NCBI GenBank assembly: GCA_022340885.1
Contig: JAJDND010000059.1
Coordinates: 1 to 56,362, forward strand
DNA length: 56,362 nt
Direction of reading: 5' to 3'
Origin: Desulfobacterales bacterium
Lineage (GTDB): Bacteria; Desulfobacterota; Desulfobacteria; Desulfobacterales; UBA11574
The notes below the pieces were generated by a model. It was not told the origin of the DNA. It made no database searches and worked only from the letters and a program-made list of their open reading frames with translations. The first letter of the stretch is position 1. Each line of letters starts with the position of its first letter. The position numbers were made by a program, and so were the translations under genes. Shown here one piece after another: positions 1-10,382 of the stretch.

Positions 1-2259
1 AAAATGGTGTTGCCTCTTGTTGTGATGCAGCCTGAATCGATTCAACTGGTCGATCAAGCCATGTCCGGAAATCGACTCATTGGCCTTGTAATTGCTAAAA
101 AGCCGGTGGAAGGAAATGTGGATATGCGCGAGCATCTGAACGTGATAGGGACCGTCGCATTGATCCTTAAAATGGCGAAAACAGAAGACAGTAAGCTGCA
201 ATTGCTGGCACAAGGGCTGGGAAGATTCCGAATTAAAGAATACACGCAGGTCAAACCGTATCTTAAGGCCCGCGTCGAACACATCCAGGAGATTGAAATA
301 AAGGACAAAGAGGTTGAAGCGCTGATGTCCAATATGATCGGACAGTTCTCGAGAGTTGCCGAGCTTTCTCCGGGTCTACCCCAGGAAATCGTGGCGATGG
401 CCAAATCGATTCAGGATCCCGGAATACTGGCCGATATGATTTCTTCGACCATCAACTCCAGCATTGAAGAGAAGCAGCAAATTCTGGAGACCGTTGATGT
501 CAAAAAGCGCCTCAAGGTAGTGACGCGACTGTTGAACTATCAATTGGAAATCCTGGAACTCGGCAATAAAATTCAATCCCAGGTAAAAGGGGATATGGAT
601 AAAAGGCAGCGGGAATACTATCTTCGCGAGCAGCTCAAAGCGATTAAAGAAGAGCTGGGTGAAAAAGATGAGGCGGCTGTAGAGATCGAGGATTACAAGG
701 CTAAAATCGAGAAGATGGATCTCCCCGAGGAGGCGCGAAAGGAAGCTGACCGGGAACTCAGTCGGCTGTCCCGGATGCATCCGTCTTCCGCCGAGTATAC
801 GGTGGCATCCACATACCTGGATTGGCTGACCGCACTTCCCTGGCATGAAAGCACCCAAGATACCTTGGACATTGCAAAGGCCAGAAAAATACTGGACCAG
901 GATCATTTTGGTCTGGACAAGGCCAAACAGCGGATTCTGGAGTATCTTGCGGTACGCAAGTTAAAGCCGGAGTCAAAGGGCCCCATTTTGTGCTTTGTCG
1001 GTCCCCCCGGTACCGGAAAAACATCCCTCGGGCGTTCCATCGCCAATGCACTGGACCGAAAATTTTTTCGGATTTCATTGGGCGGCGTGAGGGATGAAGC
1101 TGAAATAAGGGGACACCGGCGCACCTATGTCGGAGCGCTTCCCGGCCGGATTATTCAAGGAATTCGACGAGCGGGATCTAACAATCCGGTGTTTATGCTG
1201 GATGAGATCGATAAAGTGGGCAGTGATTTTCGTGGCGATCCATCGTCAGCGCTGTTGGAAGTACTCGATCCGGAACAAAACTATTCCTTTTCCGATCATT
1301 ATCTGGACGTCCCTTTTGACCTGTCAAAGGTGATGTTTATCACCACCGGCAATATACTGGATACCATTCCTCCAGCGCTATTGGACCGGATGGAGGTGCT
1401 GAAGCTTCTCGGGTACACACTTGAAGAAAAACTAAAGATTGCAAATCGTTACCTTATTCCACGCCAACGAGACGCCCACGGGCTCAAAGCCGGCCAGATC
1501 AAATTTACCAACGGCGCGATCAAACATATTATTGCCGGCTATACGCGCGAGGCCGGTTTGAGAAATCTTGAACGGGAGATTGCAAATATTTGCCGTGGTG
1601 TTGCCGCAGGTATCGCGGAAAAGAAAGTGAAATCCGTGACCATTAAAGTTGAAAACGTCTCCAATTATCTGGGAACTGAAAGGGTAACCCATGAAGTTAA
1701 AGCCAGAACCTCAATTCCCGGAGTCGCTACCGGCCTTGCCTGGACGCAAACAGGGGGCGAACTTCTTTTTGTGGAAGCCACTTCCATGAGAGGCGGCAAA
1801 GGGTTGACCTTGACCGGACAGCTTGGAGATGTTATGAAAGAATCCGCGACCGCGGCACTGAGTTTCGTTCGGTCCAATGCCGTTTCCATCGGTATTCCCG
1901 ACGATTATTTTGAAAAACACGATATACATATACACGTTCCGGCAGGCGCTATCCCAAAGGACGGACCATCGGCCGGTGTGACCATGCTGACCGCCCTGGC
2001 ATCGCTGCTGACCAATAAAACCATTAAAAATGATCTTGCCATGACCGGTGAAATTACGTTAAGAGGACAGGTTTTACCGGTCGGCGGCATAAAGGAGAAG
2101 GTGTTGGCCGCACACCGCGCGGGTATAAAAACCATCATCCTTCCAAAGTTAAACGAAAAAGACTTGGATGATATTCCCAAGGAGATTCAAAAAAAGATAG
2201 AGTTTAAACCTGTGGAAAAGATGCAGGATGTTTTAAATATCGCATTTGATAAAAGGTAA
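1..2259 (+). CDS. lon: ATP-dependent protease Lon, 5' end cut by the window
   Basis: Lon (La) degrades misfolded and regulatory proteins in the cytoplasm using ATP. The frame is already open at base 1, and the first residues (KMVLPLVV) match the interior of the substrate-binding LAN domain, so the true start lies upstream. Counting from the ATG at 4, the LAN domain is followed by a helical region, then the AAA+ module with Walker A GPPGTGKT at 333-340 and Walker B LDEID near 400. The C-terminal S16 protease domain has Ser656 in DGPSAG and Lys699 in KEK, the expected 43-residue spacing of the Ser-Lys dyad. It stops in TAATG, overlapping the rlpA start by one base, so the two are probably translationally coupled. 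Confidence 0.97.
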   Translation, partial: KMVLPLVVMQPESIQLVDQAMSGNRLIGLVIAKKPVEGNVDMREHLNVIGTVALILKMAKTEDSKLQLLAQGLGRFRIKEYTQVKPYLKARVEHIQEIEIKDKEVEALMSNMIGQFSRVAELSPGLPQEIVAMAKSIQDPGILADMISSTINSSIEEKQQILETVDVKKRLKVVTRLLNYQLEILELGNKIQSQVKGDMDKRQREYYLREQLKAIKEELGEKDEAAVEIEDYKAKIEKMDLPEEARKEADRELSRLSRMHPSSAEYTVASTYLDWLTALPWHESTQDTLDIAKARKILDQDHFGLDKAKQRILEYLAVRKLKPESKGPILCFVGPPGTGKTSLGRSIANALDRKFFRISLGGVRDEAEIRGHRRTYVGALPGRIIQGIRRAGSNNPVFMLDEIDKVGSDFRGDPSSALLEVLDPEQNYSFSDHYLDVPFDLSKVMFITTGNILDTIPPALLDRMEVLKLLGYTLEEKLKIANRYLIPRQRDAHGLKAGQIKFTNGAIKHIIAGYTREAGLRNLEREIANICRGVAAGIAEKKVKSVTIKVENVSNYLGTERVTHEVKARTSIPGVATGLAWTQTGGELLFVEATSMRGGKGLTLTGQLGDVMKESATAALSFVRSNAVSIGIPDDYFEKHDIHIHVPAGAIPKDGPSAGVTMLTALASLLTNKTIKNDLAMTGEITLRGQVLPVGGIKEKVLAAHRAGIKTIILPKLNEKDLDDIPKEIQKKIEFKPVEKMQDVLNIAFDKR

Positions 2260-3032
2260 TGATCATTTATTTTTTCAAAAGACACTACCGGGCTGTTTAT
2301 CGATTCATTGTTTTTTGCAGTATTTCAGGATTTTTCCTTTATGGATGTTCAACCGTAGCGCCGCCTGCTGTACCACCGGGTTATCCCAAACCCTACAAAA
2401 TGGGAAGGAACTGGTACACGCCTCTGCCCCATGCCGGGGGATTCACCCAGTTTGGCAAGGCATCATGGTACGGTAGGGAATTTCACGGGAAAAAAACGGC
2501 CAACGGTGAAATTTACAACATGTACGACATGACGGCCGCCCACAAAACCCTTCCTTTTGACACATATGTCAGCGTGTGGAATTTAAAAAACAACAGAACC
2601 GCTGTCGTCAGGATCAACGACCGCGGGCCGTTTGCCAGAGGAAGGATCATTGACCTCTCTTATTCGGCGGCCAAAAAACTCGGTATCGTCGGACCCGGCA
2701 CAACGGATGTAAAAATTGTTGCGCTGGCCGGACCCGGTGAGACAACCGCGAGCGCCGGAAAGACGCCGTCTTATCCGGTTACCGATCTATACCAGGGAAA
2801 CTTTACGGTCCAAATCGGTGCATTCGGGGATCGGGAAAATGCCGAGAAACTTCGCAATCAGCTTGCCCGAACCTATCAAAATGTCTACATTACGTCCTAT
2901 TCCGATGGCAGAGATACCTTTTACAGGGTTAAAGTCGGCAGGTATTCAAACCTTGCCCAAGCCAACAGGTTTGAAAGCATGATGATCCGAAAGGGGTATA
3001 AGGATGCGTTTGCGGTGGCGGAAGATAATTAG
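2259..3032 (+). CDS. rlpA: RlpA-family septal-ring lipoprotein with SPOR domain
   Basis: This is a 257-residue lipoprotein. Its N-terminal hydrophobic segment ends in a lipobox (L-Y-G-C, Cys near 29). A double-psi beta-barrel domain follows (ASWYG, KTANGE, INDRGPF), and a C-terminal SPOR domain begins near residue 182 (FTVQIGAF). RlpA proteins bind denuded glycan at the division septum, and some are lytic transglycosylases; that activity is family knowledge and not shown here. The ATG overlaps the lon stop by one base. A stretch of about 200 bases without a convincing gene follows before gmhB. Confidence 0.9.
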   Translation: MIIYFFKRHYRAVYRFIVFCSISGFFLYGCSTVAPPAVPPGYPKPYKMGRNWYTPLPHAGGFTQFGKASWYGREFHGKKTANGEIYNMYDMTAAHKTLPFDTYVSVWNLKNNRTAVVRINDRGPFARGRIIDLSYSAAKKLGIVGPGTTDVKIVALAGPGETTASAGKTPSYPVTDLYQGNFTVQIGAFGDRENAEKLRNQLARTYQNVYITSYSDGRDTFYRVKVGRYSNLAQANRFESMMIRKGYKDAFAVAEDN

Positions 3033-3238
3033 TTAGTGTCCATCATATTAAATACTTTTAGAAACACAATTTCGGAATGGGCCTGTTCTTTCCAACGATC
3101 CCTAAGCCGCTCAAACAGCATCCGATTTAAAAAAAAGATTATCCATTCCGCTCTTTTTAAAGATTTAGAAGAAAAACTCCCCGAGGGCTCGATGTTACAA
3201 ACTTACCAGTGGCCGATATTTTTTCGTGTATAGTCTTG

Positions 3239-3847
3239 ATGATTGGAGAAAAGAAAAAGCAAAAAGTTGTCTTTTTGGACCGGGACGGCGTTATCAATCG
3301 CGATTCTCCGAATTACATCAAAAGCTGGTCCGAATTCGAATTTTTACCCGGCAGCCTCGAGGCAATTAAAAAGCTTACGATGAACGGATTTGTCGTGATG
3401 GTCATCACAAACCAGTCGGTCATTCATCGGAAAATGATATCGTTAAAAGCGCTGGAGCATATTCATGAAATGATGAAAAAAACCGTTCTTTCGAGGGGCG
3501 GTGACATCAGAGATATTTTTTTTTGCCCCCATATACCCGAAGACCAATGCGACTGCCGCAAGCCGAATACCGGCCTGATTCTGAAAGCTCAGGAAAAACA
3601 CCGGATCGACCTTAAATCGTCGATCATGGTGGGAGACAGCGCAAAAGATATCGAGTGCGCGCGAAATGCCGGTTGCGGCACCGTCATTTTAGTCAAAACC
3701 GGCAACGGTGCTTTGGCTGAGAAACAATTAAAAGAAAAAATGATCCGTCCGGATGCTATCGTTCAAGACCTGTTGGAGGCCGCCCATTGGATCATCTCCC
3801 GCAATCCGCCGGCGACTTCCCCCGGCCCCTCGCAATCCCATGAATAG
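3239..3847 (+). CDS. gmhB: D-glycero-beta-D-manno-heptose 1,7-bisphosphate 7-phosphatase (HAD-IIIA)
   Basis: This HAD-superfamily phosphatase acts in ADP-heptose synthesis for lipopolysaccharide. The catalytic motif FLDRDGVINRD sits near the N terminus. Motif II ITNQS and the zinc-binding loop CPHIPEDQCDCRKPNTG are characteristic of GmhB, and motif IV (MVGDSAKDIECA) follows. I chose the ATG at 3239 (202 residues) because it starts just before the conserved core; an in-frame start at 3209 would add ten unconserved residues. Neither has a clear Shine-Dalgarno sequence. The 3' end overlaps recD2 by 8 bases. The last ~25 residues are proline-rich and unconserved. Histidinol-phosphatase activity is the main alternative in this family, but no his genes are nearby. 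Confidence 0.88.
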   Translation: MIGEKKKQKVVFLDRDGVINRDSPNYIKSWSEFEFLPGSLEAIKKLTMNGFVVMVITNQSVIHRKMISLKALEHIHEMMKKTVLSRGGDIRDIFFCPHIPEDQCDCRKPNTGLILKAQEKHRIDLKSSIMVGDSAKDIECARNAGCGTVILVKTGNGALAEKQLKEKMIRPDAIVQDLLEAAHWIISRNPPATSPGPSQSHE

Positions 3848-6032
3848 CTCCATCCCCACAACCACCCTTGAAGGAGAGCTGGAAAGAATCACTTTCTTCA
3901 ACGCCGAAAATCATTATACCATCGCAAAATTAAAAGCCAGCAAAACCAACAGCCTGGTTACGATCGTCGGTACCATGACGGCGGTGAAAGCCGGGCAATT
4001 TCTCAAAGTCGAGGGGACTTGGGAAACCCATCCCAAGTATGGACAACAGTTTAAGATTCAGTCCTACAAAGAAACGCTGCCTGAAACCATCGAGGGCATC
4101 AAAAAATATCTCAAATCCGGGATTGTCAAAGGTATCGGTCCGTCAACGGCCGACAGGATGATCCGCCACTTTAAAACCGATGTTTTTAATATCATAGAGA
4201 AATATCCGGATCGGCTCGTAGAAGTCGACGGCATCGGAAGCGCTAAAGCCGCAACGATATGCAGTGCCTGGAAGTATAATCATGCAGCGCGGAATCTGAT
4301 GGATTTATTGCAGGAAGCGGGCGTTAAAACATCCTATTGCGCAAAAATGCTCAAACATTACGGCATAAATGCGGTGGATATTGTCAAAAACGATCCTTTT
4401 CGCCTGGCTTCCGATATCCCGGGAATGGGCTTTTATCTGGCGGACAGGATTGCTTTGAAGCTGGGCGTTTCGCTAGATGACCCCAAGCGCATAAAGGCTT
4501 GTTTGGTTCATGTCTTGCAGCAATCGTCCAATGAAGGACATGTGTTTGTCTATGAGGCGCAATTGTTTGCGCATTGCAGCCGTTTTTTCGGGTTGGACGC
4601 CGATATCGTTAACCATGCCATTGAAACCCTGGTCGACGAAAAGAAACTGGTGGTTGAAGATCAAGGGGAATTTTCCGACAAAAGAGCCGTTTACCTGAAA
4701 GAATTCTATGACGCGGAAACCGGGATATCCGACCACGTGAAAGCGCTGCTGTCCGTTCCGGTCGTACCGCCTCCAATCGATTCAGAGCGTATTTCAACGG
4801 AGGTGCAAAAAAAATTGGCCATCGCCTTATCCGAAGAGCAAATCGACGCCCTTGAAAAAATACTCTCCCATCGGTTCACCATCATCACCGGCGGTCCCGG
4901 AACCGGCAAAACAACGTTGATCCGATCCATCAGCGCCATATTCGAGGCCCTGGGGAAACGGGTGCTCCTTGCGGCGCCGACCGGACGGGCCGCCAGACGG
5001 TTGTCCGAGGTGACCCGGAGGAATGCAAAAACCATCCATCGATTGTTGGGGATTAACTTTCAGGACGGTGCGTTTTTAAGAAACAGGGATAACCCCCTTG
5101 ATGGGGATGTGGTGATTATCGATGAAGCATCAATGGTCGATACCCTTTTGATGTTTCATCTGATGAACGCCCTGCCCGTTACCGCCGTATTGGTGTTGGT
5201 GGGAGATGTTTTTCAGCTTCCATCCATAGGACCCGGCAACGTGCTTAAAGACTTTATAAAATCCGCCCGGATTCCGGTTTTTTATCTGAAAAAAATATTC
5301 AGGCAGGCCTGTCAGAGTCCAATTATATTGAATGCCCACAGGATACGCAATGGTGAGGCCCCGGTTTTTGTGCCGATGGACGAATCAGACCGGCTTTCAG
5401 AATTTTATTTTCTGGAAGAAAAGGATCCGGCCAAGGTTGTTTCCACCATCGTTGAATTATGTACCCAAACAATGCCGCGAGATTTTTCTTTGGATCCATT
5501 GCACGATATTCAAGTTTTAACGCCGATGCACAAAGGTGTTGTGGGCACCACACATCTCAATCAGGTGCTGCAAAAGGTCGTGAACCCGAATCCGGTTGTG
5601 CTTGAGACCACAGGCAGTGCGTTTAAAATCGGGGATAAGGTCATGCACCTTAAAAACAACTATCAAAAAGAAGTGTTTAACGGAGATATCGGAACCATCC
5701 GGGCAGTCGATCCCAAAGGAGAAAATTTTTCGGTGGATTATTACGGGAAAACGGTCAATTATGATTTTACGGAAGCGGACGAAGTGTCTTTGGCATATGC
5801 CATATCGGTTCATAAATCCCAGGGTTCGGAATACCCGGCCGTTATATTGCCGCTGATGACCCAGCATTATATCCTCCTTCAGAGAAACCTCTTATACACG
5901 GGGATTACGCGGGGAAAGCGTCTGGTCATTCTCATCGGCACAAAAAAAGCCATGACAATCGCTTTGAAAAACGATACACCCAAAAAGCGGTTGTCCGGCC
6001 TTGCGTTCAGATTGACACAGAGCAAATTGTAA
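3840..6032 (+). CDS. recD2: RecD2-type SF1 DNA helicase
   Basis: This is a 730-residue 5'-3' helicase of the RecD2/TraA type, which works without RecBC. The N-terminal part has an OB-like segment and helix-hairpin-helix motifs (GIVKGIGPSTA, VEVDGIGSAKA). The helicase core has Walker A GGPGTGKT at residues 351-358, then motif II IDEASMVD, TPMHKG, and the C-terminal YAISVHKSQGSEY and YTGITRGKR motifs. I start it at the ATG at 3840, which overlaps gmhB by 8 bases. A longer in-frame reading from 3753 would add about 29 residues that run inside the gmhB gene and do not look conserved. Confidence 0.95.
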   Translation: MNSSIPTTTLEGELERITFFNAENHYTIAKLKASKTNSLVTIVGTMTAVKAGQFLKVEGTWETHPKYGQQFKIQSYKETLPETIEGIKKYLKSGIVKGIGPSTADRMIRHFKTDVFNIIEKYPDRLVEVDGIGSAKAATICSAWKYNHAARNLMDLLQEAGVKTSYCAKMLKHYGINAVDIVKNDPFRLASDIPGMGFYLADRIALKLGVSLDDPKRIKACLVHVLQQSSNEGHVFVYEAQLFAHCSRFFGLDADIVNHAIETLVDEKKLVVEDQGEFSDKRAVYLKEFYDAETGISDHVKALLSVPVVPPPIDSERISTEVQKKLAIALSEEQIDALEKILSHRFTIITGGPGTGKTTLIRSISAIFEALGKRVLLAAPTGRAARRLSEVTRRNAKTIHRLLGINFQDGAFLRNRDNPLDGDVVIIDEASMVDTLLMFHLMNALPVTAVLVLVGDVFQLPSIGPGNVLKDFIKSARIPVFYLKKIFRQACQSPIILNAHRIRNGEAPVFVPMDESDRLSEFYFLEEKDPAKVVSTIVELCTQTMPRDFSLDPLHDIQVLTPMHKGVVGTTHLNQVLQKVVNPNPVVLETTGSAFKIGDKVMHLKNNYQKEVFNGDIGTIRAVDPKGENFSVDYYGKTVNYDFTEADEVSLAYAISVHKSQGSEYPAVILPLMTQHYILLQRNLLYTGITRGKRLVILIGTKKAMTIALKNDTPKKRLSGLAFRLTQSKL

Positions 6033-6048
6033 ATGTAAATGAAAGATC

Positions 6049-6077
6049 TTGACAATGTGTATTATTTCAATTAGTTA
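6049..6077 (+). promoter_or_regulatory. Candidate sigma-70-type promoter before rpmF
   Basis: TTGACA at 6049-6054 is followed after 17 bases by TAGTTA at 6072-6077. The -35 is perfect and the -10 is mediocre. It would give a leader of about 60-70 bases before rpmF. Confidence 0.4.
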
Positions 6078-6146
6078 AAATTCAACTTTTATTAAGGTGG
6101 AAGTGGGATAAATATTTAAATAAAAACAGTTAATTAGGTGATTATT

Positions 6147-6323
6147 ATGGCAGTTCCAAAACGAAAAAAATCAAAATCAAAGCGGGATAAGCGGCGGACC
6201 CATCAAAAAATTTCAGCACCGAAACTGACGAGTTGTCCCCAATGCGGTGATGCCAGGCTCCCGCACCATGTATGCTCCAGCTGCGGTACATATAAGGGGC
6301 GCACAATCATCGAAGTCGAATAA
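6147..6323 (+). CDS. rpmF: 50S ribosomal protein L32
   Basis: This is a 58-residue basic protein starting MAVPKRKKSKSKRDKRR, the standard L32 N terminus. A zinc-ribbon pair follows (C-P-Q-C and C-S-S-C), so it is the zinc-binding (C+) form. I start it at ATG 6147 because L32 always begins MAVP; an in-frame ATG at 6138 gives three extra residues. In many bacteria rpmF is followed by plsX-fabH, but here it is followed by rpiB. Confidence 0.96.
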   Translation: MAVPKRKKSKSKRDKRRTHQKISAPKLTSCPQCGDARLPHHVCSSCGTYKGRTIIEVE

Positions 6324-6426
6324 TTTTGATCGTTTCGAGCAAAAATGATTTTTGACCCGCTTTGTCGGCATTTTTTAGAACTTGTAAAAATATTTTTGCT
6401 GTAAGAAGGGCACACAAGGGGATGGC

Positions 6427-6876
6427 ATGACAGAGCAACAACTATCCATTGTTATCGGCAGCGATCATGCCGCGTATGCTTTGAAAGCAAAGATCAAAGA
6501 CTATCTTGTAAAAAGATCCATCGATGTCCGGGATGCCGGTTGTCACAGTGAAGCTTCGGTGGATTACCCGGATTTCGGGATCAAGGTCGCGACCATGGTT
6601 TCAACGGGCAAATTCGAAAAGGGCATACTCATGTGCGGCACCGGAATCGGCATGTCCATGGTGGCCAACAAATTTCCTCAAGTCAGGGCGGCGCTGTGTA
6701 ACGGTTTGTTTGCCGCCATGATGAGCAGAAGACACAACAATTCCAATATCCTGGTTATGGGGGCGCGTGTTATCGGGGACATCCTTGCCATGGAAATAGT
6801 GAAAGTATGGTTGGAGACTCCTTTTGACGGCGGGCGGCATCAACGGCGATTGGAAAAGTTTGATCGAATAGACTAG
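6427..6876 (+). CDS. rpiB: Ribose-5-phosphate isomerase B
   Basis: This is a 149-residue RpiB/LacAB-family isomerase that interconverts ribose-5-phosphate and ribulose-5-phosphate. Visible family motifs are [11 protein letters not shown] at the N terminus, the active-site CGTGIG with the catalytic Cys, and [10 protein letters not shown] with the phosphate-binding residues. It lies 13 bases before glyA in the same direction, an arrangement common in this phylum. Confidence 0.95.
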   Translation: MTEQQLSIVIGSDHAAYALKAKIKDYLVKRSIDVRDAGCHSEASVDYPDFGIKVATMVSTGKFEKGILMCGTGIGMSMVANKFPQVRAALCNGLFAAMMSRRHNNSNILVMGARVIGDILAMEIVKVWLETPFDGGRHQRRLEKFDRID

Positions 6877-6889
6877 GACTGTTCCGATA

Positions 6890-8185
6890 ATGAAAAACAC
6901 ATTGGACTTTATCAGCGTTATCGAAAAAACAGACCCTGAAATTGCCCGCGCAATTTCCATGGAAATCGACCGCCAGGCAAACACGCTGGAGCTTATCGCA
7001 TCGGAAAATATTGCCAGTCCGGCCGTCATGGCTGCTCAGGCAAGTGTTTTTACCAATAAGTATGCCGAAGGGTATCCTGATAAGCGCTACTACGGCGGAT
7101 GTGAAAATGTCGATGTTGCGGAAAAACTGGCGATCCATCGGGTAAAAAAACTATTCCATGCCGCATATGCCAATGTTCAGCCGCATTCGGGCTCCCAGGC
7201 CAACATGGCGGTGTACTTTTCACTGCTGGATCCGGGAGATACGGTCCTTGGCATGGATTTGTCCCACGGCGGTCACCTTACCCATGGAAGTCCGGCCAGC
7301 TTTTCAGGCAGGCTGTACCATTTTGTTCATTATGGCGTAAATGCGGATACCGGAACCATCGATTATGAAGCGTTGGCGCGATTGGCCAAACAACATCGAC
7401 CGAAGCTGATCGTTGCCGGCGCCAGTGCGTACCCCCGTATTATCGATTTTGACGTCTTTGCAGACATCGCAGCATCGGTAAACGCTTACCTGATGGTGGA
7501 TATGGCTCATATCGCCGGCCTGGTGGCTGCCGGGCTTCATCCGTCCCCTGTGCCCTTTTCGGATGTCATCACATCCACAACGCACAAAACGCTCAGGGGT
7601 CCCCGAGGCGGTTTAATTCTGGCGAGGACCGACTACAGCACCAAATTGAACAAGCAAATATTTCCAGGGATCCAGGGCGGGCCGCTGATGCATGTCATTG
7701 CCGCGAAAGCGGTTGCCTTCAAGGAAGCCCTGAGCGACTCCTTTAGGACCTACCAGAAAGATATCGTAACCAATGCGAGGGTCCTTGCCAATCATTTGAT
7801 GGACAGTGGCATCCGGCTCGTTTCCGACGGAACGGACAACCACATGATGATTGTCGATTTGCGGAACCTGGATATCACCGGCAAAGATGCCGAAGATGCC
7901 CTGAGCCGCGCCGGGATTACCGTCAATAAAAATGCCATCCCGTTCGAGACGCGGGGACCGATGCTGACCAGCGGCATCCGGATCGGAACCCCTGCCGTGA
8001 CTACCAGAGGCATGAAAGAATCCGAGATGGAGACCATTGCAAGGCTTATCGCCCACGTGCTCAAAAACCATTTGGATGAAAACATCATAGCGGCAACGAA
8101 GAAAAAAGTTTTCGAGATTTGCGAAGCATTTCCGCTGTATCGCAGTTTGAACAAAGAGGGGGTGTTAAATGTTGCCGGAGAGTGA
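6890..8185 (+). CDS. glyA: Serine hydroxymethyltransferase
   Basis: This is a 431-residue PLP enzyme that converts serine and tetrahydrofolate to glycine and methylene-THF. The PLP-binding lysine is Lys233 in [22 protein letters not shown] near residue 35, YPDKRYYGG and [10 protein letters not shown] are all SHMT signatures. The length is normal. Its 3' end overlaps the dCMP deaminase gene by 17 bases, which couples folate one-carbon supply to pyrimidine deoxynucleotide synthesis. Confidence 0.97.
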   Translation: MKNTLDFISVIEKTDPEIARAISMEIDRQANTLELIASENIASPAVMAAQASVFTNKYAEGYPDKRYYGGCENVDVAEKLAIHRVKKLFHAAYANVQPHSGSQANMAVYFSLLDPGDTVLGMDLSHGGHLTHGSPASFSGRLYHFVHYGVNADTGTIDYEALARLAKQHRPKLIVAGASAYPRIIDFDVFADIAASVNAYLMVDMAHIAGLVAAGLHPSPVPFSDVITSTTHKTLRGPRGGLILARTDYSTKLNKQIFPGIQGGPLMHVIAAKAVAFKEALSDSFRTYQKDIVTNARVLANHLMDSGIRLVSDGTDNHMMIVDLRNLDITGKDAEDALSRAGITVNKNAIPFETRGPMLTSGIRIGTPAVTTRGMKESEMETIARLIAHVLKNHLDENIIAATKKKVFEICEAFPLYRSLNKEGVLNVAGE

Positions 8186-8675
8186 CAGACCGTCGTGGGA
8201 AGCCTATTTTATGGATATTGCATTTCTTGTTGCCAGGAGGGCGACATGTCTTCGTCGTGCCGTCGGCGCCATCATCGTCAAGGATAAAAGAATCTTGTCA
8301 ACAGGTTATAATGGTGCGCCGGCCAATATCAAACACTGCCTCGAGACCGGATGCCTTCGGGAGAAATTGAATATCGCATCGGGAAAAAATCACGAGCTTT
8401 GCCGCGGCATACATGCCGAGCAGAATGCAATAATCCAGGCCGCATATCACGGCGTTACCATAAAGGGCGCAACGCTTTTTTGCACCAATCTGCCTTGCTC
8501 CATCTGCGCCAAAATGATTATCAATGCGGGCATAGCCAAAATCTGCTACGCGTCGGGATATGCAGATGCCATGTCCAAGGAAATGCTGGCGGAAGCCGGG
8601 GTCGATGTCGTAAAGATCGATCCGGGTTCGTCCGGGTCGAGGAAAAAAGATCCTGCATCGGATATAGCGAATTAG
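8169..8675 (+). CDS. dCMP deaminase family protein (ComEB-like)
   Basis: This is a 168-residue zinc-dependent cytidine/deoxycytidylate deaminase. The zinc ligands are seen in HAEQNAI (His, with the catalytic Glu) and PCSICAK (two Cys). The N-terminal [22 protein letters not shown] is typical of dCMP deaminase. The product dUMP feeds thymidylate synthesis. It overlaps glyA and is followed after 16 bases by nrdR, so it sits in a nucleotide-metabolism group. ComEB is the Bacillus name for the same family; no competence function is implied. Confidence 0.93.
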   Translation: MLPESDRPSWEAYFMDIAFLVARRATCLRRAVGAIIVKDKRILSTGYNGAPANIKHCLETGCLREKLNIASGKNHELCRGIHAEQNAIIQAAYHGVTIKGATLFCTNLPCSICAKMIINAGIAKICYASGYADAMSKEMLAEAGVDVVKIDPGSSGSRKKDPASDIAN

Positions 8676-8691
8676 ATTATAGGGGGAATTC

Positions 8692-9147
8692 ATGAAGTGC
8701 CCATTTTGCGGAGAAATTGACAACAAGGTGATTGATTCCAGATTGAGCAAAGACGGAAATGTCATTCGGAGACGCAGGGAATGCATTATCTGCAGCCGCC
8801 GGTTTACCACCTATGAACATATTGAAGAAATTCCTGTTATGATTATTAAAAAAGATGGGCGCCGTGAAGTCTTTTCCCGTGAAAAAGTGCGTTCGGGTCT
8901 TCAGAAAGCATGTCAAAAACGAAAGATCAGCATGAATGTAATCGAAGATTTCCTGGATGAGCTGGAAAGGGATCTTAGAGAGACCGGGGAGAAGGAGATA
9001 CCGTCTCACACCATTGGTGAAAAAGTCATGGCAAAACTCCATGAAATCGATGATGTCGCTTACGTGAGATTTGCGTCGGTATACAGGGAATTCAAAGATG
9101 TGAATGATTTTGTTTCCGAACTTAAAAACCTTTTAAGCAATCATTAA
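8692..9147 (+). CDS. nrdR: Transcriptional repressor NrdR
   Basis: This is a 151-residue regulator of ribonucleotide reductase genes. It has an N-terminal zinc ribbon (CPFCG, then CIICSRRF) followed by an ATP-cone domain ([17 protein letters not shown]). The ATG follows a GGGGG Shine-Dalgarno sequence. It is placed directly before ribD, as in many proteobacteria. Confidence 0.97.
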   Translation: MKCPFCGEIDNKVIDSRLSKDGNVIRRRRECIICSRRFTTYEHIEEIPVMIIKKDGRREVFSREKVRSGLQKACQKRKISMNVIEDFLDELERDLRETGEKEIPSHTIGEKVMAKLHEIDDVAYVRFASVYREFKDVNDFVSELKNLLSNH

Positions 9148-9203
9148 TTGCGGCAAATTAATAACCCATCGAATTCATAAGAGATCGGGTTAGTCGTAAC
9201 ATT

Positions 9204-10376
9204 TTGACAATTACAGAAGACAAACGTTTTATGAAGATGGCGCTCGATCTTGCCAAAATAGGGGAGGGCTTTACATCGCCCAACCCGATGGTGGGTGCCA
9301 TCATCGCTAAAGACGGAACGGTCGTCGGGAAGGGGTATCATCAGGCGGCAGGGAAAGCGCACGCTGAAGTCAATGCCTTGGAGGATGCCGGCAGTTTGGC
9401 CCAAAACGCAACCCTTTATGTGACGCTTGAGCCCTGTAATCATGCAGGACGCACGCCTCCCTGCACCGAAAAGATTGTCAGCGCCGGTATTCGGCGAGTG
9501 GTTGCCGCCATGACGGATCCCAACCCGGGAGTTAAGGGCGGCGGATTGGAGTATTTAAAGAGCCGCGGCATACTTGTCACGTCAGGGGTTTGTGAATCGC
9601 AGGCAAAAAGACTGAACGAGGCGTTTATAAAATACGTTGGATCAAAACGCCCCTTTACGATTGTTAAATGTGCTGCGACCCTGGACGGACGAATCGCAAC
9701 AAAAACAGGTGATTCCAAATGGGTTACCGGAGAAGAATCCAGGCAGTTTGTTCACCGGCTCCGCCATGCCGTTGATGCCATTATGGTCGGCATCAACACC
9801 GTCGAAAAAGATGATCCTAGTTTAACGACACGGATCGCATCGCCTTCCAAGAGCTTCACGCCCAAGGACCCGATACGGATTGTTCTCGACACCCGCCTTC
9901 GTATTTCTGAAAAAGCAAAACTCTTGCGGCTTCATTCCCGTTCTGATACGATACTCGTCATCGGCGACTCGGTTGAAAAAGATAAAAAAGGCAGATTGGA
10001 AAAAAGTGGCGCCAGAATCATTGAAATGCCGGTAAAGAACGATCTCATTGACCTTGACCGGCTGATGGATCGCCTGGGGTCATTGGGGATTACCAGTCTC
10101 CTTATCGAAGGTGGCGGACGGGTCATTGCATCCGCTTTATCTGCCGGGATTGTCGATAAAATATACTTTTTCTATGCGCCGAAGATTTTGGGAGGAGATG
10201 ACGGCATCCCAATCTGCAAGGGACCGGGTGCGGACGTCATGAACCATTGCATTGCCGTTAAGGATATCCGGGTTCGGCGCTTCGGCGACGATGTCATGAT
10301 CGAAGGATATATCCAAAATAAAATCGTGGAACGATTTTATGAAACTCCTGCAGGTGAACCTGCGGAACATAGTTGA
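9204..10376 (+). CDS. ribD: Bifunctional riboflavin biosynthesis deaminase/reductase RibD
   Basis: This 390-residue protein performs two early steps of riboflavin synthesis. The N-terminal deaminase has zinc motifs HAEVNAL and PCNHAGRTPPC. The C-terminal NADPH-dependent reductase has TLDGRIAT and IEGGGRV. The start is uncertain: TTG at 9204 gives MTITEDKRFMKMAL, and ATG at 9231 gives a form nine residues shorter. Neither has a strong Shine-Dalgarno sequence; I keep the longer one because RibD usually has a few residues before this Met. The 56-base gap after nrdR is too short for an FMN riboswitch. Confidence 0.95.
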   Translation: MTITEDKRFMKMALDLAKIGEGFTSPNPMVGAIIAKDGTVVGKGYHQAAGKAHAEVNALEDAGSLAQNATLYVTLEPCNHAGRTPPCTEKIVSAGIRRVVAAMTDPNPGVKGGGLEYLKSRGILVTSGVCESQAKRLNEAFIKYVGSKRPFTIVKCAATLDGRIATKTGDSKWVTGEESRQFVHRLRHAVDAIMVGINTVEKDDPSLTTRIASPSKSFTPKDPIRIVLDTRLRISEKAKLLRLHSRSDTILVIGDSVEKDKKGRLEKSGARIIEMPVKNDLIDLDRLMDRLGSLGITSLLIEGGGRVIASALSAGIVDKIYFFYAPKILGGDDGIPICKGPGADVMNHCIAVKDIRVRRFGDDVMIEGYIQNKIVERFYETPAGEPAEHS

Positions 10377-10382
10377 TGAATC

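Noticed and set aside
3036-3233. Plus-strand ORF of 65 codons between rlpA and gmhB
   Set aside because: It has no Shine-Dalgarno, no recognisable motif and an unconserved-looking composition.
9147-9204. FMN riboswitch before the riboflavin genes
   Set aside because: The gap is only about 56 bases and has none of the RFN-element conserved blocks, so no riboswitch is called there.
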